From NCBI GenBank assembly GCA_033032865.1, contig JAWHQI010000756.1:1-64000 (forward strand): DNA of 64,000 nucleotides, in the 5' to 3' direction. The notes below the pieces were generated by a model, which made no database searches, was not told the origin of the DNA, and was given only the letters and a program-made list of their open reading frames with translations. This DNA is from Dactylorhiza incarnata. Its lineage: Eukaryota > Streptophyta > Magnoliopsida > Asparagales > Orchidaceae. The position numbers and the translations under genes are program-made. Positions 10,669-20,385 of the stretch are shown here, piece by piece. How positions within the stretch are numbered: the stretch's first letter is position 1; every line of letters starts with the position of its first letter.

Positions 10669-11082
10669 CAAGTTCAACCTAGTTGAACTATTCACATTCT
10701 TGAGAGTTTACTACCAATACGCATCATCCTGTTGTTTATCTAGCGAGGCGATCATTCATAGAAGCACGTCTTCCAAACATGCACCAAGAGTCCCCAAGAT
10801 AACGTTCGGGATTTCCAAGCATATCTCACATGTCATCGACATTCACCTCTCGCACTCAATTTACGGCTCACTCTATCACAATGAGATGTTTATCGCATTT
10901 GAGGGGTTTTCACCAAACCACACTCTTCGCTGGGTGATCGATCGATGTGCGTGTACAACCCTCATATTTCCCGAGTCGGTGTGACCCGACCCGGATGAGG
11001 CCAAGATTACGAAGGTGATCGAGACGAACAAAACAACCGCGTGGAGACGGCGAAACCGACTAAGGCAGGGCAGATCCGGGAG

Positions 11083-11450
11083 AGTGGAGGGGCTGCCCCA
11101 CTAGCCCGCCTAAGGGGCGAGTGGGGAGCTGCCCCACTCGCCAGCCTAAGGGGCGAGTGGGGCGCTGCCCCACTCGCCAGCCTAAGGGGCGAGTGGGGCG
11201 CTGCCCCACTCGCCAGCCTAAAGGGGCGAGTGGGGCGCTGCCCCACTCGCCAGCCTAAGAGGCGAGTGGGGAGCTGCCCCACTCGCCCGCCTAAGAGGCG
11301 AGTGGGGAGCTGCCCCACTCGCCCGCCTAGGGGGCGAGTGGGGAGCTGCCCCACTCGCCCGCCTAAGAGGCGAGTGGGGAGCTGCCCCACTCGCCCGCCT
11401 AAGGGGCGAGTGAGGAGCTGCCCCACTCCCCCGCCCCTGGGGCGAGTGGA
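11083..11450. repeat. 36-bp hairpin array in U3, ten copies
   Basis: The unit AAGGGGCGAGTGGGGAGCTG followed by CCCCACTCGCCAGCCT repeats about ten times (eight in the 3' LTR at 18841-19120). GCGAGTGGGG and CCCCACTCGC are exact inverse repeats around a 5-nt loop, so each unit can fold into a 10-bp stem. Confidence 0.95.
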
Positions 11451-11601
11451 GTGCCTTCCACTCGCGGCCAAGCTTGCGAGTGGGTCGGCGTCCACTCGCG
11501 CAGGCAAGGTGGTTTTGGTTTAGGTCGTCCCCTCTCATTTGGGGTATTTTTGCTATCCGCAGTCCGATTTTTGCTATTCGCAGTCCATTTTTGGGAAAGT
11601 C

Positions 11602-11609
11602 TATAAATA
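11602..11609 (+). promoter_or_regulatory. Tat-1 LTR TATA box
   Basis: TATAAATA inside GTCTATAAATAGACCCCC, repeated at 19304-19311 in the 3' LTR. Transcription should start about 30 bases downstream, giving R-U5 of roughly 330 bp. Confidence 0.8.
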
Positions 11610-11963
11610 GACCCCCATGGGCACCTTGGGAAGGGTTGGTTCCTACCCCCTCTCTCGCGTGTGAGCAAGCACTACCCCTCCCCTCCCCCTTGACGTTGAA
11701 GGTGGTCGGTGAGGTGTTCCTTAGTGCCCTCCAAGGTGCCCAGGCTCAGCATTGGCTTGGGAGGGGAAGCGCTCTAAGATCTTCCGGGTATGTGGTGGGA
11801 CCTCCACGCTGCAGCTTAAGGGGTCCATTTGTGGATTCAAGTGTTCAATAAGTCCAAGTCTTTCAGTTCTTAGTGACCGGTCAAGAGTCTAGGCTTAGAA
11901 CAAGTAAGGGTTAGTCGCAACCCCCTTTCGAACGCTGAAGCCGGGAAACTAGTTTCAACATTC

Positions 11964-11980
11964 TGGTGCGCTGAGCGTGG
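11964..11980 (+). promoter_or_regulatory. Presumed primer-binding site of Tat-1
   Basis: TGGTGCGCTGAGCGTGG begins three bases after the 5' LTR end. Tat-2 has TGGTGCGGTGAGCGTGG at the same place. It begins with TGG as expected for pairing with a tRNA CCA end; I cannot name the tRNA. Confidence 0.7.
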
Positions 11981-14091
11981 AAGCGACTAGTTCGGAAACA
12001 TCTGAGCCAAGTCCCATGGCTGGAAGCGACGAGTTGGGAGACCCGCCTCCACCTTGCGAGTATGTGAAGAAGAGCGACTTCGACGAATTCAGCAAGAAGA
12101 TCCTGGAGTTCATGCAGGCCATGTCCTCCGCTCGCGGCGAGTGCTCAACACCGCCTGCGCCTAGGATCCCCTCACTCCCCCTAGTGGAAGTAAGAAGTAG
12201 TCAGCAAGGGAAGGAGCCAGCCTCGGAGGAGGGCTTGAGCCTCCAAGCACGGGTGCTTTTCAATAGTTCACCCCGGACCAGCTGCCCAGGCGGGGAGGCG
12301 ATGGGAACACCTCCCCTCAACCAAGAAGAATGGAGGAGCCCTTTCTGCGAGCTGGTCATGTCAGCTCCCGTTCCGGATGGGTTCCGCGATCCCGCCATGT
12401 CCTACTACGAGGGGGATAGCTATCCACTCCAACATCTCCAGTGGTTCGAGGACATGACCTCAATCAGGCAAATGTCGGACGCCTTCATGTGCAGGCTTTT
12501 CGCCGTCTCATTCCAGGGGAAGGCGAGGGATTGGTTCCACTCGCTCCCGGCGGGAACAATCTTCCGTTTCGAAGATCTGCGCCGAAGTTTCTTGTTGAGG
12601 TTCTCTACCTCGAAGAAGAGGAGAAAGAGTATGGAAGCCTTGTTCGCAGTAAGGCAGAAGCCAGGGGAGTCGTTGGCCGACTACATGGATAGGTTCCAAG
12701 CGGAGGTCCTCCTTGTCGTCGAAGTGCCCGGACACACCCTGCAGCTGGCTTTCACCCTTGGGCTGCAGCCGGGGCTGTTCCGGATGAGTCTAACTCGGGA
12801 CCCCCCGTTGTCTTTCGAGGAGTTAATGAAGCGTGCCGATCGCGAAACCGAGGTTGAAGCTACTAATCAGGAGTTCGTGGCTAGGTTAGCCGAGGTAGCA
12901 GAGGAGGAAAGGAAAGAGCGTGGAGGAAGAAAGAAGGAGGAAGTGAAGAGTCAGGGACAACAGGGACCTCCCGTTGGGCAGGAGCAAGGCTGGAAGTCGC
13001 AACCGACAGCCGCCCGACCAGCTTGGAGGTCACAGGTTGGTCCCCCTCAAGGCCAAGGAAGGGGCCACTTCCAGGGAGGAGGAGGCTATCAGGGGAGGCA
13101 CGGGCGGTTCCACCCAGCAGGATGGCAACAGGGCCCGGGGCCGCTGCAAGTCCAACCCCTGCAAGCCATGGCCATCGGTCGGAAGAGAAGCGGAAGGAAG
13201 AGGGGACGTTGGGAGAAGCAGGGGGGCGAGCTGGCGATGCTATACTGTGACTTCCACCAGCAGGAGGGTCACGCGACCGCAGCTTGCCCCGAGTTCCTCG
13301 AGATGAGGGAAGAAGGAAGAGCCCCAGCAGGGGGGAAGCAGCTGTGCCTGGAAGGACCTCGGACAGTGGAAAAGGGGAAGAGCAAGGAGGAGGATGATCC
13401 ATGCGAAGAAAGGGTCGATATAGGGGCCCTAGGAGGGATCGGGGTCATCCACGGGGGAGCAGGCAAAGAGGCCACCCGGAAGGGGAGCCTCCATGCCATA
13501 TACCGTCGGAGCATTGCCTCGACCTCCCGGTCCCCACCTCCGAGCGAGAAGATTACCTTCTCCATCCAAGACCTGCCGGCCAATGAGGATCCTTTCTGCG
13601 ACGCGCTAGTCATCAAGGCGGCGATCGAGAACTTCACCGTCTCCCGGATATTAGTCGACAACGGGAGCTCGGTGAACGTGGTATTCAAGAAGGCCTTTGA
13701 AGGAATGAAGGTTGACGCCAAGCGAGTGCTAGCATCGGATGGGCCACTTTTCGGATTCTCCGGGGAGAGGAAGGAGGTGGAAGGGGGAGTCGAACTCCTC
13801 GTCACCCTGGGGGGAACTTCAAAGAATTGCCGGTTCGTCATTGTGGACGCGCCGAGCAGTTACAACGCCATCTTTGGGCGTCCCCTCATCAGTGCGTACA
13901 AATGCGTGCCGTCCTCCTACCATCAGTGCTTGAAGTACAACTCCGGAAAGCTCCAGGTGAGAGTCAGGGGGGATCCCCGGGAGGCGCGCCAGTGCTACGT
14001 TACTGCGGTCAACACAATCGGATGGATGCAAACAGCCGAAGAAGTGGAAGAAGCAATGGCAGGGATGGCTAGGGAGCAGGCAGCAGAATGA
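11977..14091 (+). CDS. gag-pro: Tat-1 gag-protease polyprotein, uninterrupted (704 aa)
   Basis: Starts at the first ATG after the primer site. Residues about 130-300 form a Retrotrans_gag capsid domain (FEDMTSIRQMSDAFMCRLF, KARDWFHSLP, FLLRFSTSKKR, FELM-type helix). A Gln/Gly/Arg-rich segment follows, then the knuckle CDFHQQEGHATAAC near residue 423 and the retropepsin active site ILVDNGSSVNVVF near residue 560, with the flap-like GFSGERK later. The frame ends at TGA 14089-14091 with no RT after it. The gene makes particle protein and protease in the cytoplasm; with intact frame and near-identical LTRs it may be expressed. Confidence 0.95.
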   Translation: MEATSSETSEPSPMAGSDELGDPPPPCEYVKKSDFDEFSKKILEFMQAMSSARGECSTPPAPRIPSLPLVEVRSSQQGKEPASEEGLSLQARVLFNSSPRTSCPGGEAMGTPPLNQEEWRSPFCELVMSAPVPDGFRDPAMSYYEGDSYPLQHLQWFEDMTSIRQMSDAFMCRLFAVSFQGKARDWFHSLPAGTIFRFEDLRRSFLLRFSTSKKRRKSMEALFAVRQKPGESLADYMDRFQAEVLLVVEVPGHTLQLAFTLGLQPGLFRMSLTRDPPLSFEELMKRADRETEVEATNQEFVARLAEVAEEERKERGGRKKEEVKSQGQQGPPVGQEQGWKSQPTAARPAWRSQVGPPQGQGRGHFQGGGGYQGRHGRFHPAGWQQGPGPLQVQPLQAMAIGRKRSGRKRGRWEKQGGELAMLYCDFHQQEGHATAACPEFLEMREEGRAPAGGKQLCLEGPRTVEKGKSKEEDDPCEERVDIGALGGIGVIHGGAGKEATRKGSLHAIYRRSIASTSRSPPPSEKITFSIQDLPANEDPFCDALVIKAAIENFTVSRILVDNGSSVNVVFKKAFEGMKVDAKRVLASDGPLFGFSGERKEVEGGVELLVTLGGTSKNCRFVIVDAPSSYNAIFGRPLISAYKCVPSSYHQCLKYNSGKLQVRVRGDPREARQCYVTAVNTIGWMQTAEEVEEAMAGMAREQAAE

Positions 14092-14094
14092 GCC

Positions 14095-14262
14095 CAGAAC
14101 GGGCGAGGTGTAAGGAAGTGCCCAGGGAGGGGCGAGATGTAACGGCGTGCCCAGATAGGGGCGAAGTGTAGTGAAGTGCCCGGATAGGGGCGAGATGTAA
14201 GGAGGGGCCCAGAAAAGGGCGAGGTGTAACAGGATGCCCAAAGGGGCGTAGCGTAAGTAAGT
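14095..14262. repeat. ~31-bp tandem repeat after gag
   Basis: Five degenerate copies of a unit like GCCCAGATAGGGGCGAGATG plus TAAGGAAGT lie right after the gag stop codon. Confidence 0.85.
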
Positions 14263-14403
14263 TGTAATAGGTATGAACGATGAATGGGAAAGGGGTTCTG
14301 GAAGAATATCCAGGTTCAAAATCCCTGACTAGAGACCCTCCGTCGGGTTAAGTCATGCCGGCGGAGGGGGGACGTATCAGGTCAACTCATGGCTTGGTGA
14401 TTA

Positions 14404-14812
14404 TATTGGGAAGGCGTTGAGTTCCTGCGCACCCGGTTGAGCTAAGACTCCCAGGACATGGATGGGTACTTCCACCTCCAGTCATATTGGGAAGGCGTTG
14501 AGTTCCTCCACACCCGGTTGAGCTAAGACTCCCAGGACGTGGATGGGTACTTCCACCTCCAGTCAGATTGGGAAGGCGTTGAGTTCCTCCGCACCCGGTT
14601 GAGCTAAGACTCCCAGGACATGGATGGGTACTTCCACCTCCAGTTAGATTGGGAAGGCGTTGAGTTCCTCCACACCCGGTTGAGCTAAGACTCCCAGGAC
14701 GTGGATGGGTACTTCCACCTCCAGTCAGATTGGGAAGGCGTTGAGTTCCTCCACACCCGGTTGAGCTAAGACTCCCAGGACGTGGATGGGTACTTCCACC
14801 TCCAATCGGTAG
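14404..14812. repeat. 81-82-bp tandem repeat, five copies
   Basis: Units starting ATTGGGAAGGCGTTGAGTTC recur at 14404, 14486, 14567, 14648 and 14729. The array lies between the 3' ends of the sense gag gene and the antisense gene alpha. Tat-2 has an unrelated array in the same place. Confidence 0.95.
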
Positions 14813-15111
14813 GATCCCTGACTAAAAGAGACCACTCCACAGACTCAGTCATATTAACAGATGAGAGACTCATCGGGCCAGTCAACGACTCGGTGACCGA
14901 TTCAAGCAAAGGTATCAACTCCTCAAGTAGTAAAGAAAAAAAATAAGCTGAGACAATTCGTTTAAGATAACTACTGATCCGTTGATAACATGTACTACAC
15001 GAATTGTTACTTCACTTTTCTAGTACATGCAGGCTTGGGGGAAAAAGGCAAACACAAAAAATACATGGTTCTCAGGAAGAACGAGGGAAAAGAAGAAGTC
15101 ACAGGCCGCCC

Positions 15112-17042
15112 TCACGACCATGAGGAGTAGCCGCTGCTAGGGGGCGAGTCGGATCGCCCAGGTGAAGGAAAGAGCTCGGGTAGGATGTCGCTGGCAGAGA
15201 CCCCCCTCCAGCTGTCTCGAATAGCGTCCACGTCATGGAGGCGACTCACCAGGGCTCGGGCCGTTGACGCCATGATTTTCCCCCGAGCGCGCTCGACTTC
15301 AGCGGGTCGAGATGGGGATGGCCTCGCCGCTCTCAAAGGTGCACCTCCTTCTCCTCCCCCTTCTCTTAACTGCCTATGCGCTTCGGCAAGCTGAGCCCTC
15401 AGGTCCTGCACTTCCTGGTCCGACTCCTCACATCGTCTCCTGAGCGAGTCGGCGGCACCGGGTCCCTGCGGACCGGCAAGGCGAATAAGTTAGAACCTAC
15501 GAATAATAAGGAATTAAAAGGAAAAAAGGAAAATTCATTGAGGTGAGCGCGAACCAAGCCCCCGGATGACTCCTCCAGGAGTTTCTCAGCAGTGGCCAAG
15601 CGAGCCGCAAGGTCGGTAGCTTTCTCTTCTGCATCCAGCTTCGACGCGTCCGCCCGCACCGACCGTTGCGAGAGACTAAGACCTCGGCGGGCGGCCATGT
15701 GGGAAAGTTCGGTCGCGCGGAGCTGAGCCTGGGAGCTCGCATACGCGAGGTCACGCATGGACATCTCCCGGTAAGATGCAGCGTCCTGCCGACCGTAGAT
15801 GCCATAGGTAAAGCTATACGCCGCGCCATCCGTGATATCTCCCTCAATCCACGAAGGCCGCTGGGAGGTGAGGGAGACCCGGTTCATCGTCTCATCCCAG
15901 TAGACGATAGGTTCGCCTAGAGGGTCCGTGGCCTTTCCCCCCATCTCAAAGTTGGGATGATTGGCCAATGCGTTGGGGCCACTCGGTTGCCCCCTCTCCC
16001 TAGGCAGTGCCCTGGAATCCCTTCGGCAAACTGCCTTCCCCCGCCGCATCCTCGGCTCTTTCGGTGGGGAGGAGGGCGCTCCCTCCTCAACCACCCGCTC
16101 CTTATCCCTCCTCTGACCCGACCCAAGTATCTTCGGAGCCGAAGCCGAATCAGCCGCAACCTCCTCGTTGAGCCCCTGGGCGGAGGAGTAACTTCCTCCT
16201 GCGGAGGGAAGGCGTCGAGGAAGGGACCGAACACCTGCACAAGTTGGGACGAGTTGAGCGGCAATGAGAGGAAATGAGCCATAAGAAAGATAAGTTGTCG
16301 AGCTCCAAGTACCTGCCCCCGGTTCCACGTAGGTGAGTTGGTTGATGTTCTTCCGGAGGTGATCAACCTCAAAGCTCGCACCCTTAAGGAAGCGGTGCAG
16401 CTCGGCAGCCTCCCCACGTAGTGAGGGGGGTTTACAAACCTTCTCGGACCTCTGTATGGGGGAGAAGGGGATGCCGTCCAGGTCACCCCGAACGAACACA
16501 AATGACTCATTCCAGTGGTGGACCTTATTTGAGGTCTCGTGCACCTCCATGTGTGTGCCGGTCAGAAAGCACACCCCGTCAGCGGTCGCTCGGAAGGTGA
16601 AGATCTTGCGGAACACGTTCAGGTCAAACATCACCTTCTCCTCCCGCAAATAGCATGCGTAGGCTGTTAACATCGAGATCGCATTTGTGTTAACCTGAGC
16701 CGGGACTACGCCAAAGTAGTCCAGGAACTCCTTCACCTCAGGCCACAAGGGCAGCCGTAGCCCAGCCTCGAAGTGAAGGAGAGGGAATGCAAGCCAGTTA
16801 TCGTAAAAGGAGCTGACGGTTTCACCCCCTGATGGGCATCTGCATTTCCACCCTTCGGGAAGGTAGGAAGTCCTAAAGGCGGAGAGCTCCTCCTTGGATA
16901 CTCTCCCTACGGGGAAAGAACTCTCCGAGAAGTTGGCCGCATTTTGTTCCCGACCATTCCTCTTGACAGCTGAACGGTTGGATGCCATCGTGTAGGAGTG
17001 GAAGGAAAGAGTAGAGCCGGATCTGGGAGAAAGGCAAAGCAA
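15112..17042 (-). CDS. Tat-1 antisense gene alpha (Transposase_28-like, three exons)
   Basis: Minus-strand gene with exons 17042-16313, 16234-15555 and 15465-15112, introns of 78 nt (GTACTTGG...TTGTGCAG) and 89 nt (GTTCGC...CCGCAG). Exon lengths sum to 1764, exactly 588 codons; a start at 16988 (MASNRSAVKRNG) is equally plausible. The N-terminal half (FPVGRVSKEEL...YLPEGWKCR..., LPLWPEVKEFLDYFGVVPAQ) resembles the plant 'putative gypsy type transposon' family (Transposase_28). The C-terminal part is coiled coil (ATDLAARLATAEKLLEE..., EVQDLRAQLAEAHRQLRE). Retaining intron 1 keeps the frame. Extra antisense ORFs between pol and 3' LTR are known in Tat-lineage elements; their function is not. 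A TATA box lies upstream at 17085-17092. Confidence 0.85.
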
Positions 17043-17084
17043 GGGAGGAAATGAAGGTGAAGGTCCAAAGGGGGAAGGAGGGCG

Positions 17085-17092
17085 TATTTATA
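17085..17092 (-). promoter_or_regulatory. TATA box of antisense gene alpha
   Basis: The minus strand reads CCCTTATAAATACGCC 43 bases before the first ATG (17042) and about 100 before the second. Tat-2 has TATAAATA at the matching place (61916-61923). Confidence 0.7.
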
Positions 17093-17109
17093 AGGGAGGG
17101 GTAAAAGGG

Positions 17110-17305
17110 GAGGCGAGTGGATCATGGGATCCACTCGCCCAAGGGCATGAAGGGGGGGTGGACCAGGTGGTCCACTCGCCCCGGGCGAGCGGACCGCAAG
17201 GCCCGCTCGCCCCGAGCACAGGCGAGTGGACCTTGAGGTCCACTCGCCCGGTGCACGGGAGCGGACCTCATGGTCCACTCGCCCGGCAGAGGAGGGAGGG
17301 CCTCG
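17110..17305. repeat. Hairpin cluster upstream of the alpha promoter
   Basis: Five inverted repeats in a row share the arm GGCGAGTGGACC/GGTCCACTCGCC or variants: around 17115-17140 (GGCGAGTGGATC/GATCCACTCGCC), 17158-17180, 17180-17212, 17221-17250 and 17262-17290. The core GGCGAGTGG/CCACTCGCC is the same as in the LTR hairpin array. Confidence 0.9.
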
Positions 17306-17643
17306 CAGCCCTCTCCCCTGAGGTAGCAATGCGGACCGAAAGGTCTCTTCGCCTACGTCTCCCCCCTGACACACCACCCAACTGCTTCGCCCTCGGACCG
17401 TCCACCCGAGGTCCCTATCCCCCGCCTGTTACTCCACTGTCTCAGTGTTGCTGCGCTCACCCTGCATGAAAGTTAGCCAAATAATGACAGCTCAACTGAG
17501 ATATAACTCGGCAGAGTTATTAAAACAAACATGACATAAACATGACGAAACAAATAGTCCGGCCGCGGAACAGACGAGCTGCTGCGACGTGTCGATCCTC
17601 ATTATTACATAACAAATAGTACATCCCCAAAGGGGAGGGGTGG

Positions 17644-18517
17644 CTAACGCGCCGTCCACTTCCAGAAGCCCTGGTTCAGGGTGAAGGGGACCCCCCCCCC
17701 CCCCCCCCCGCGCGTGGATTCAAAGCATGCCTTGGCAGAGGAGAGCTCTTCGGTCACGGTACGCACGGAGGCCTCCACCCGGCGAAAGTGATCCTCGAAC
17801 GGTGTCGTCATGCCGCCAAATGCGAGCCGGACCTCCCCTCGTAGGAGATTTAGTTCAGCCTCCAGCCTCTCCACCCGACGCTCCAGCACGCCAACACGGG
17901 CGAGGGGGTCGAGTCCGGAAGATAGCCTCCCCTCCCGCAGCTCCTGGGTAAGAGTCTCCAAGCGGCTCAGACGGACGAGGACGTCGGGACGGTCCCCGAC
18001 GGGCTCTGAGATTGCAGTAGGAGAGTGGGGTGGTGACGAGACTTCCTTTCGGCTCGACTGGCCTGTCGAAGTCTTCCCCCCTCCAGCAGATGAGTCATCG
18101 TGAGCAGTCGAGAGGGCGGTAGGTTCCCGGACGAGAGTGATAGGATTCACCCGAGCATCTACACCCGTTCCCTCTACCACTCTTCGGATCCCTTCGAGGT
18201 CATCCGCGAGAAGCTATGAGCAATGAAAGAGCACGTTGTCATGGACAGATATAACCACAAGTGCAAAGCAAGAAGGAGGGGAGAACCGATACCATATCCA
18301 TATCCAGGCCGCGGGCAAATTCGGTCACCCCATGAGAGGATGACGATGCAGCCTCCTTCACCAACTCGGGGCGAGGCTTCTTCCGAGGTGATCGCACCGC
18401 AGGACGGGTAGGAGAAGACGGAGGGCCATGGACCAGAGCCTTAAGCTCTGTCACGTCAGACGAACCCTTCCCAGCGAAGCCTTTGAAGCGAGCCCTAAAG
18501 TCTCGAGGTGGATCCAT
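17644..18517 (-). CDS. Tat-1 antisense gene beta (coiled coil, two exons)
   Basis: Minus-strand exons 18517-18293 and 18213-17644 flank a 79-nt intron (GTATCG...CTCATAG); lengths 225 and 570 give 265 codons including stop. The product starts MDPPRDFRARFKGF, has a basic stretch (SPRKKPRPELVKE), an acidic/serine linker and a long heptad-like coiled coil (LVRLSRLETLTQEL..., VGVLERRVERLEAELNLL), a Gly tract encoded by (C)19, and ends GFWKWTAR. The Tat-2 counterpart ends GRWKWIGR. No enzymatic motif is seen; function unknown. TATA at 18587-18593. Confidence 0.8.
17691..17709. repeat. (C)19 homopolymer inside antisense gene beta
   Basis: Nineteen C encode a six-glycine run on the minus strand near the end of gene beta, in frame with the conserved WKW tail. 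Confidence 0.95.
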
Positions 18518-18586
18518 CTCGTTTGAAGAGGGAGTAGGGGAAGCGCTCAGGAAGGGTGCTCTTCTTACCCTCCTCTTCGAGGGGTC

Positions 18587-18593
18587 TTATATA
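18587..18593 (-). promoter_or_regulatory. TATA box of antisense gene beta
   Basis: The minus strand reads GCTATATAAGACCCC about 70 bases upstream of the ATG at 18517. Tat-2 has TATATATATA about 77 bases upstream of its beta ATG. Confidence 0.7.
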
Positions 18594-18689
18594 GCTATCA
18601 AGTGGAACCCTCCAAAGATTCCCTCCGGGTCCCACCAACTCGTTCAATAGGTGGGTTGGACTTTCTTTCCGAGCTTGAGTCAAGCTCGC

Positions 18690-18704
18690 AAAGAGCGGGG
18701 ATTG
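18690..18704 (+). promoter_or_regulatory. Tat-1 polypurine tract
   Basis: AAAGAGCGGGGATTG lies immediately before the 3' LTR. Tat-2 has GAAGAGCGGGGATTT before its 3' LTR. Confidence 0.8.
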
Positions 18705-19663
18705 TGTACAACCCTCATATTTCCCGAGTCGGTGTGACCCGACCCGGATGAGGCCAAGATTACGAAGGTGATCGAGACGAACAAAACAACCGCGTGGAGA
18801 CGGCGAAACCGACTAAGGCAGGGCAGATCCGGGAGAGTGGAGGGGCTGCCCCACTCGCCCGCCTAAGAGGCGAGTGGGGAGCTGCCCCACTCGCCAGCCT
18901 AAGGGGCGAGTGGGGTGCTGCCCCACTCGCCAGCCTAAAGGGGCGAGTGGGGCGCTGCCCCACTCGCTAGCCTAAGAGGCGGGTGGGGAGCTGCCCCACT
19001 CGCCCGCCTAGGGGGCGAGTGGGGAGCTGCCCCACTCGCCCGCCTAAGAGGCGAGTGGGGAGCTGCCCCACTCGCCCGCCTAAGGGGCGAGTGAGGAGCT
19101 GCCCCACTCGCCCGCCCCTGGGGCGAGTGGAGTGCCTTCCACTCGCGGCCAAGCTTGCGAGTGGGTCGGCGTCCACTCGCGCAGGCAAGGTGGTTTTGGT
19201 TTAGGTCGTCCCCTCTCATTTGGGGTATTTTTGCTATCCGCAGTCCGATTTTTGCTATCCGCAGTCCGATTTTTGCTATTCGCAGTCCATTTTTGGGAAA
19301 GTCTATAAATAGACCCCCATGGGCACCTTGGGAAGGGTTGGTTCCTACCCCCTTCTCTCGCGTGTGAGCAAGCACTACCCCTCCCCTCCCCCTTGACGTT
19401 GAAGGTGGTCGGTGAGGTGTTCCTTAGTGCCCTCCAAGGTGCCCAGGCTCAGCATTGGCTTGGGAGGGGAAGCGCTCTAAGATCTTCCGGGTATGTGGTG
19501 GGACCTCCGCGCTGCAGCTTAAGGGGTCCATTTGTGGATTCAAGTGTTCAATAAGTCCAAGTCTTTCAGTTCTTAGTGACCGGTCAAGGGTCTAGGCTTA
19601 GAACAAGTAAGGGTTAGTCGCAACCCCCTTTCGAACGCTGAAGCCGGGAAACTGGTTTCAACA
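18705..19663 (+). repeat. Tat-1 3' LTR (959 bp)
   Basis: Matches the 5' LTR almost base for base with eight rather than ten 36-bp hairpin units and three rather than two copies of the TTTTTGCTATCCGCAGTCCGA unit. It is followed by the target duplication GTGCG. Confidence 0.95.
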
Positions 19664-20092
19664 GTGCGCATTATTATAAACATGTCGTCAAAGTCTTTAT
19701 TCGATTATTCATCGCAATGCCTCATTCCATACATCATGCCATTCGCCCATGCTCCGCCCAATTGACACGTAAATCTGGGCACTCATTTCCTCATTAAATT
19801 GGAGAATATAGATTTTTCTCCAAACAATAGCCACGTCGGCATTCCTAGTTATTATTCCCAGAGCGAAGCGAGAACGAACTACGGTTGGCGAAATCACAAC
19901 AAGTACCCTCCCACAACTCATGAAATTCAACAAGGGTCAGCACAATATCATCAATTCGATTTCTACCACTATTAAGAGCGTCGGACAAGTATTATAAAAG
20001 ATATCCCAAGTTTATCGCAATTCAAACTACAACGACGCTGATTAACAAAACTGAGATTCTGGGAGTTCTACTCCACCCCAAATTATGTGCCA

Positions 20093-20385
20093 CCCCATTT
20101 TGGAAAGCTCTCTCCAAGGGCTACAACACTCATGTTGAGTCCTAAACCCAGATCCAAGTGGATCCTACCTAAAATCTGCTCCAAAGTCAACTGCAGAAAC
20201 CTGGACAGCAAAAACAGCACGCACTTAAACAATTTCCCGCTTTCTGGACAATCCACTCGAATGGACTTTTAGGCAGCTACAGGTCACTTCAGAAAACGGA
20301 TAACCTATCGTTGGAAAGCTCTTTCCGAGGGCTACAACTTTCATGTTGAGCCTGGAACCTAGTTCCAGTGGGAAGAAGCCCAAAA
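20093..20385. repeat. Diverged direct repeat in the solo LTR
   Basis: TGGAAAGCTCTCTCCAAGGG (near 20101) and TGGAAAGCTCTTTCCGAGGG (near 20314) begin two related stretches that both continue GCTACAAC...CATGTTGAG. Such internal repeats are common in long Del-type LTRs. Confidence 0.75.

Larger units (their letters stand above)
10952..11960 (+). repeat. Tat-1 5' LTR (1009 bp)
   Basis: TG...CA ends with a TATA box at 11602-11609 and a hairpin array in U3. It differs from the 3' LTR by two extra 36-bp units, one fewer 21-bp unit near 11550 and a few substitutions, which together account for the 50-bp length difference. Confidence 0.95.
10952..19663 (+). mobile_element. Tat-1: young pol-less Tat-lineage gypsy element, TSD GTGCG
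   Basis: Two LTRs (10952-11960 and 18705-19663) start TGTACAACCC and end TTTCAACA. GTGCG precedes the first (10947-10951) and follows the second (19664-19668). Inside, in order: primer site, gag-protease gene, two tandem arrays, two antisense genes, polypurine tract. RT, RNase H and integrase are absent. Outside repeat-number differences the LTRs differ at about six positions in roughly 700 bp, pointing to a recent insertion. It must have moved using pol from elsewhere; the Tat-2 family is a candidate. It sits inside the solo LTR. Confidence 0.95.

Noticed and set aside
11007..11538. Long open frames on both strands over the LTR hairpin array (also 18760-19375)
   Set aside because: They come from 36-bp units, a multiple of three without stop codons, repeated in every frame. 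Composition is purely repetitive and there is no domain.
12881..13841. Minus-strand open frames opposite Tat-1 gag-protease
   Set aside because: Shadow frames of a GC-rich coding gene; the plus strand carries the gag, knuckle and protease motifs.
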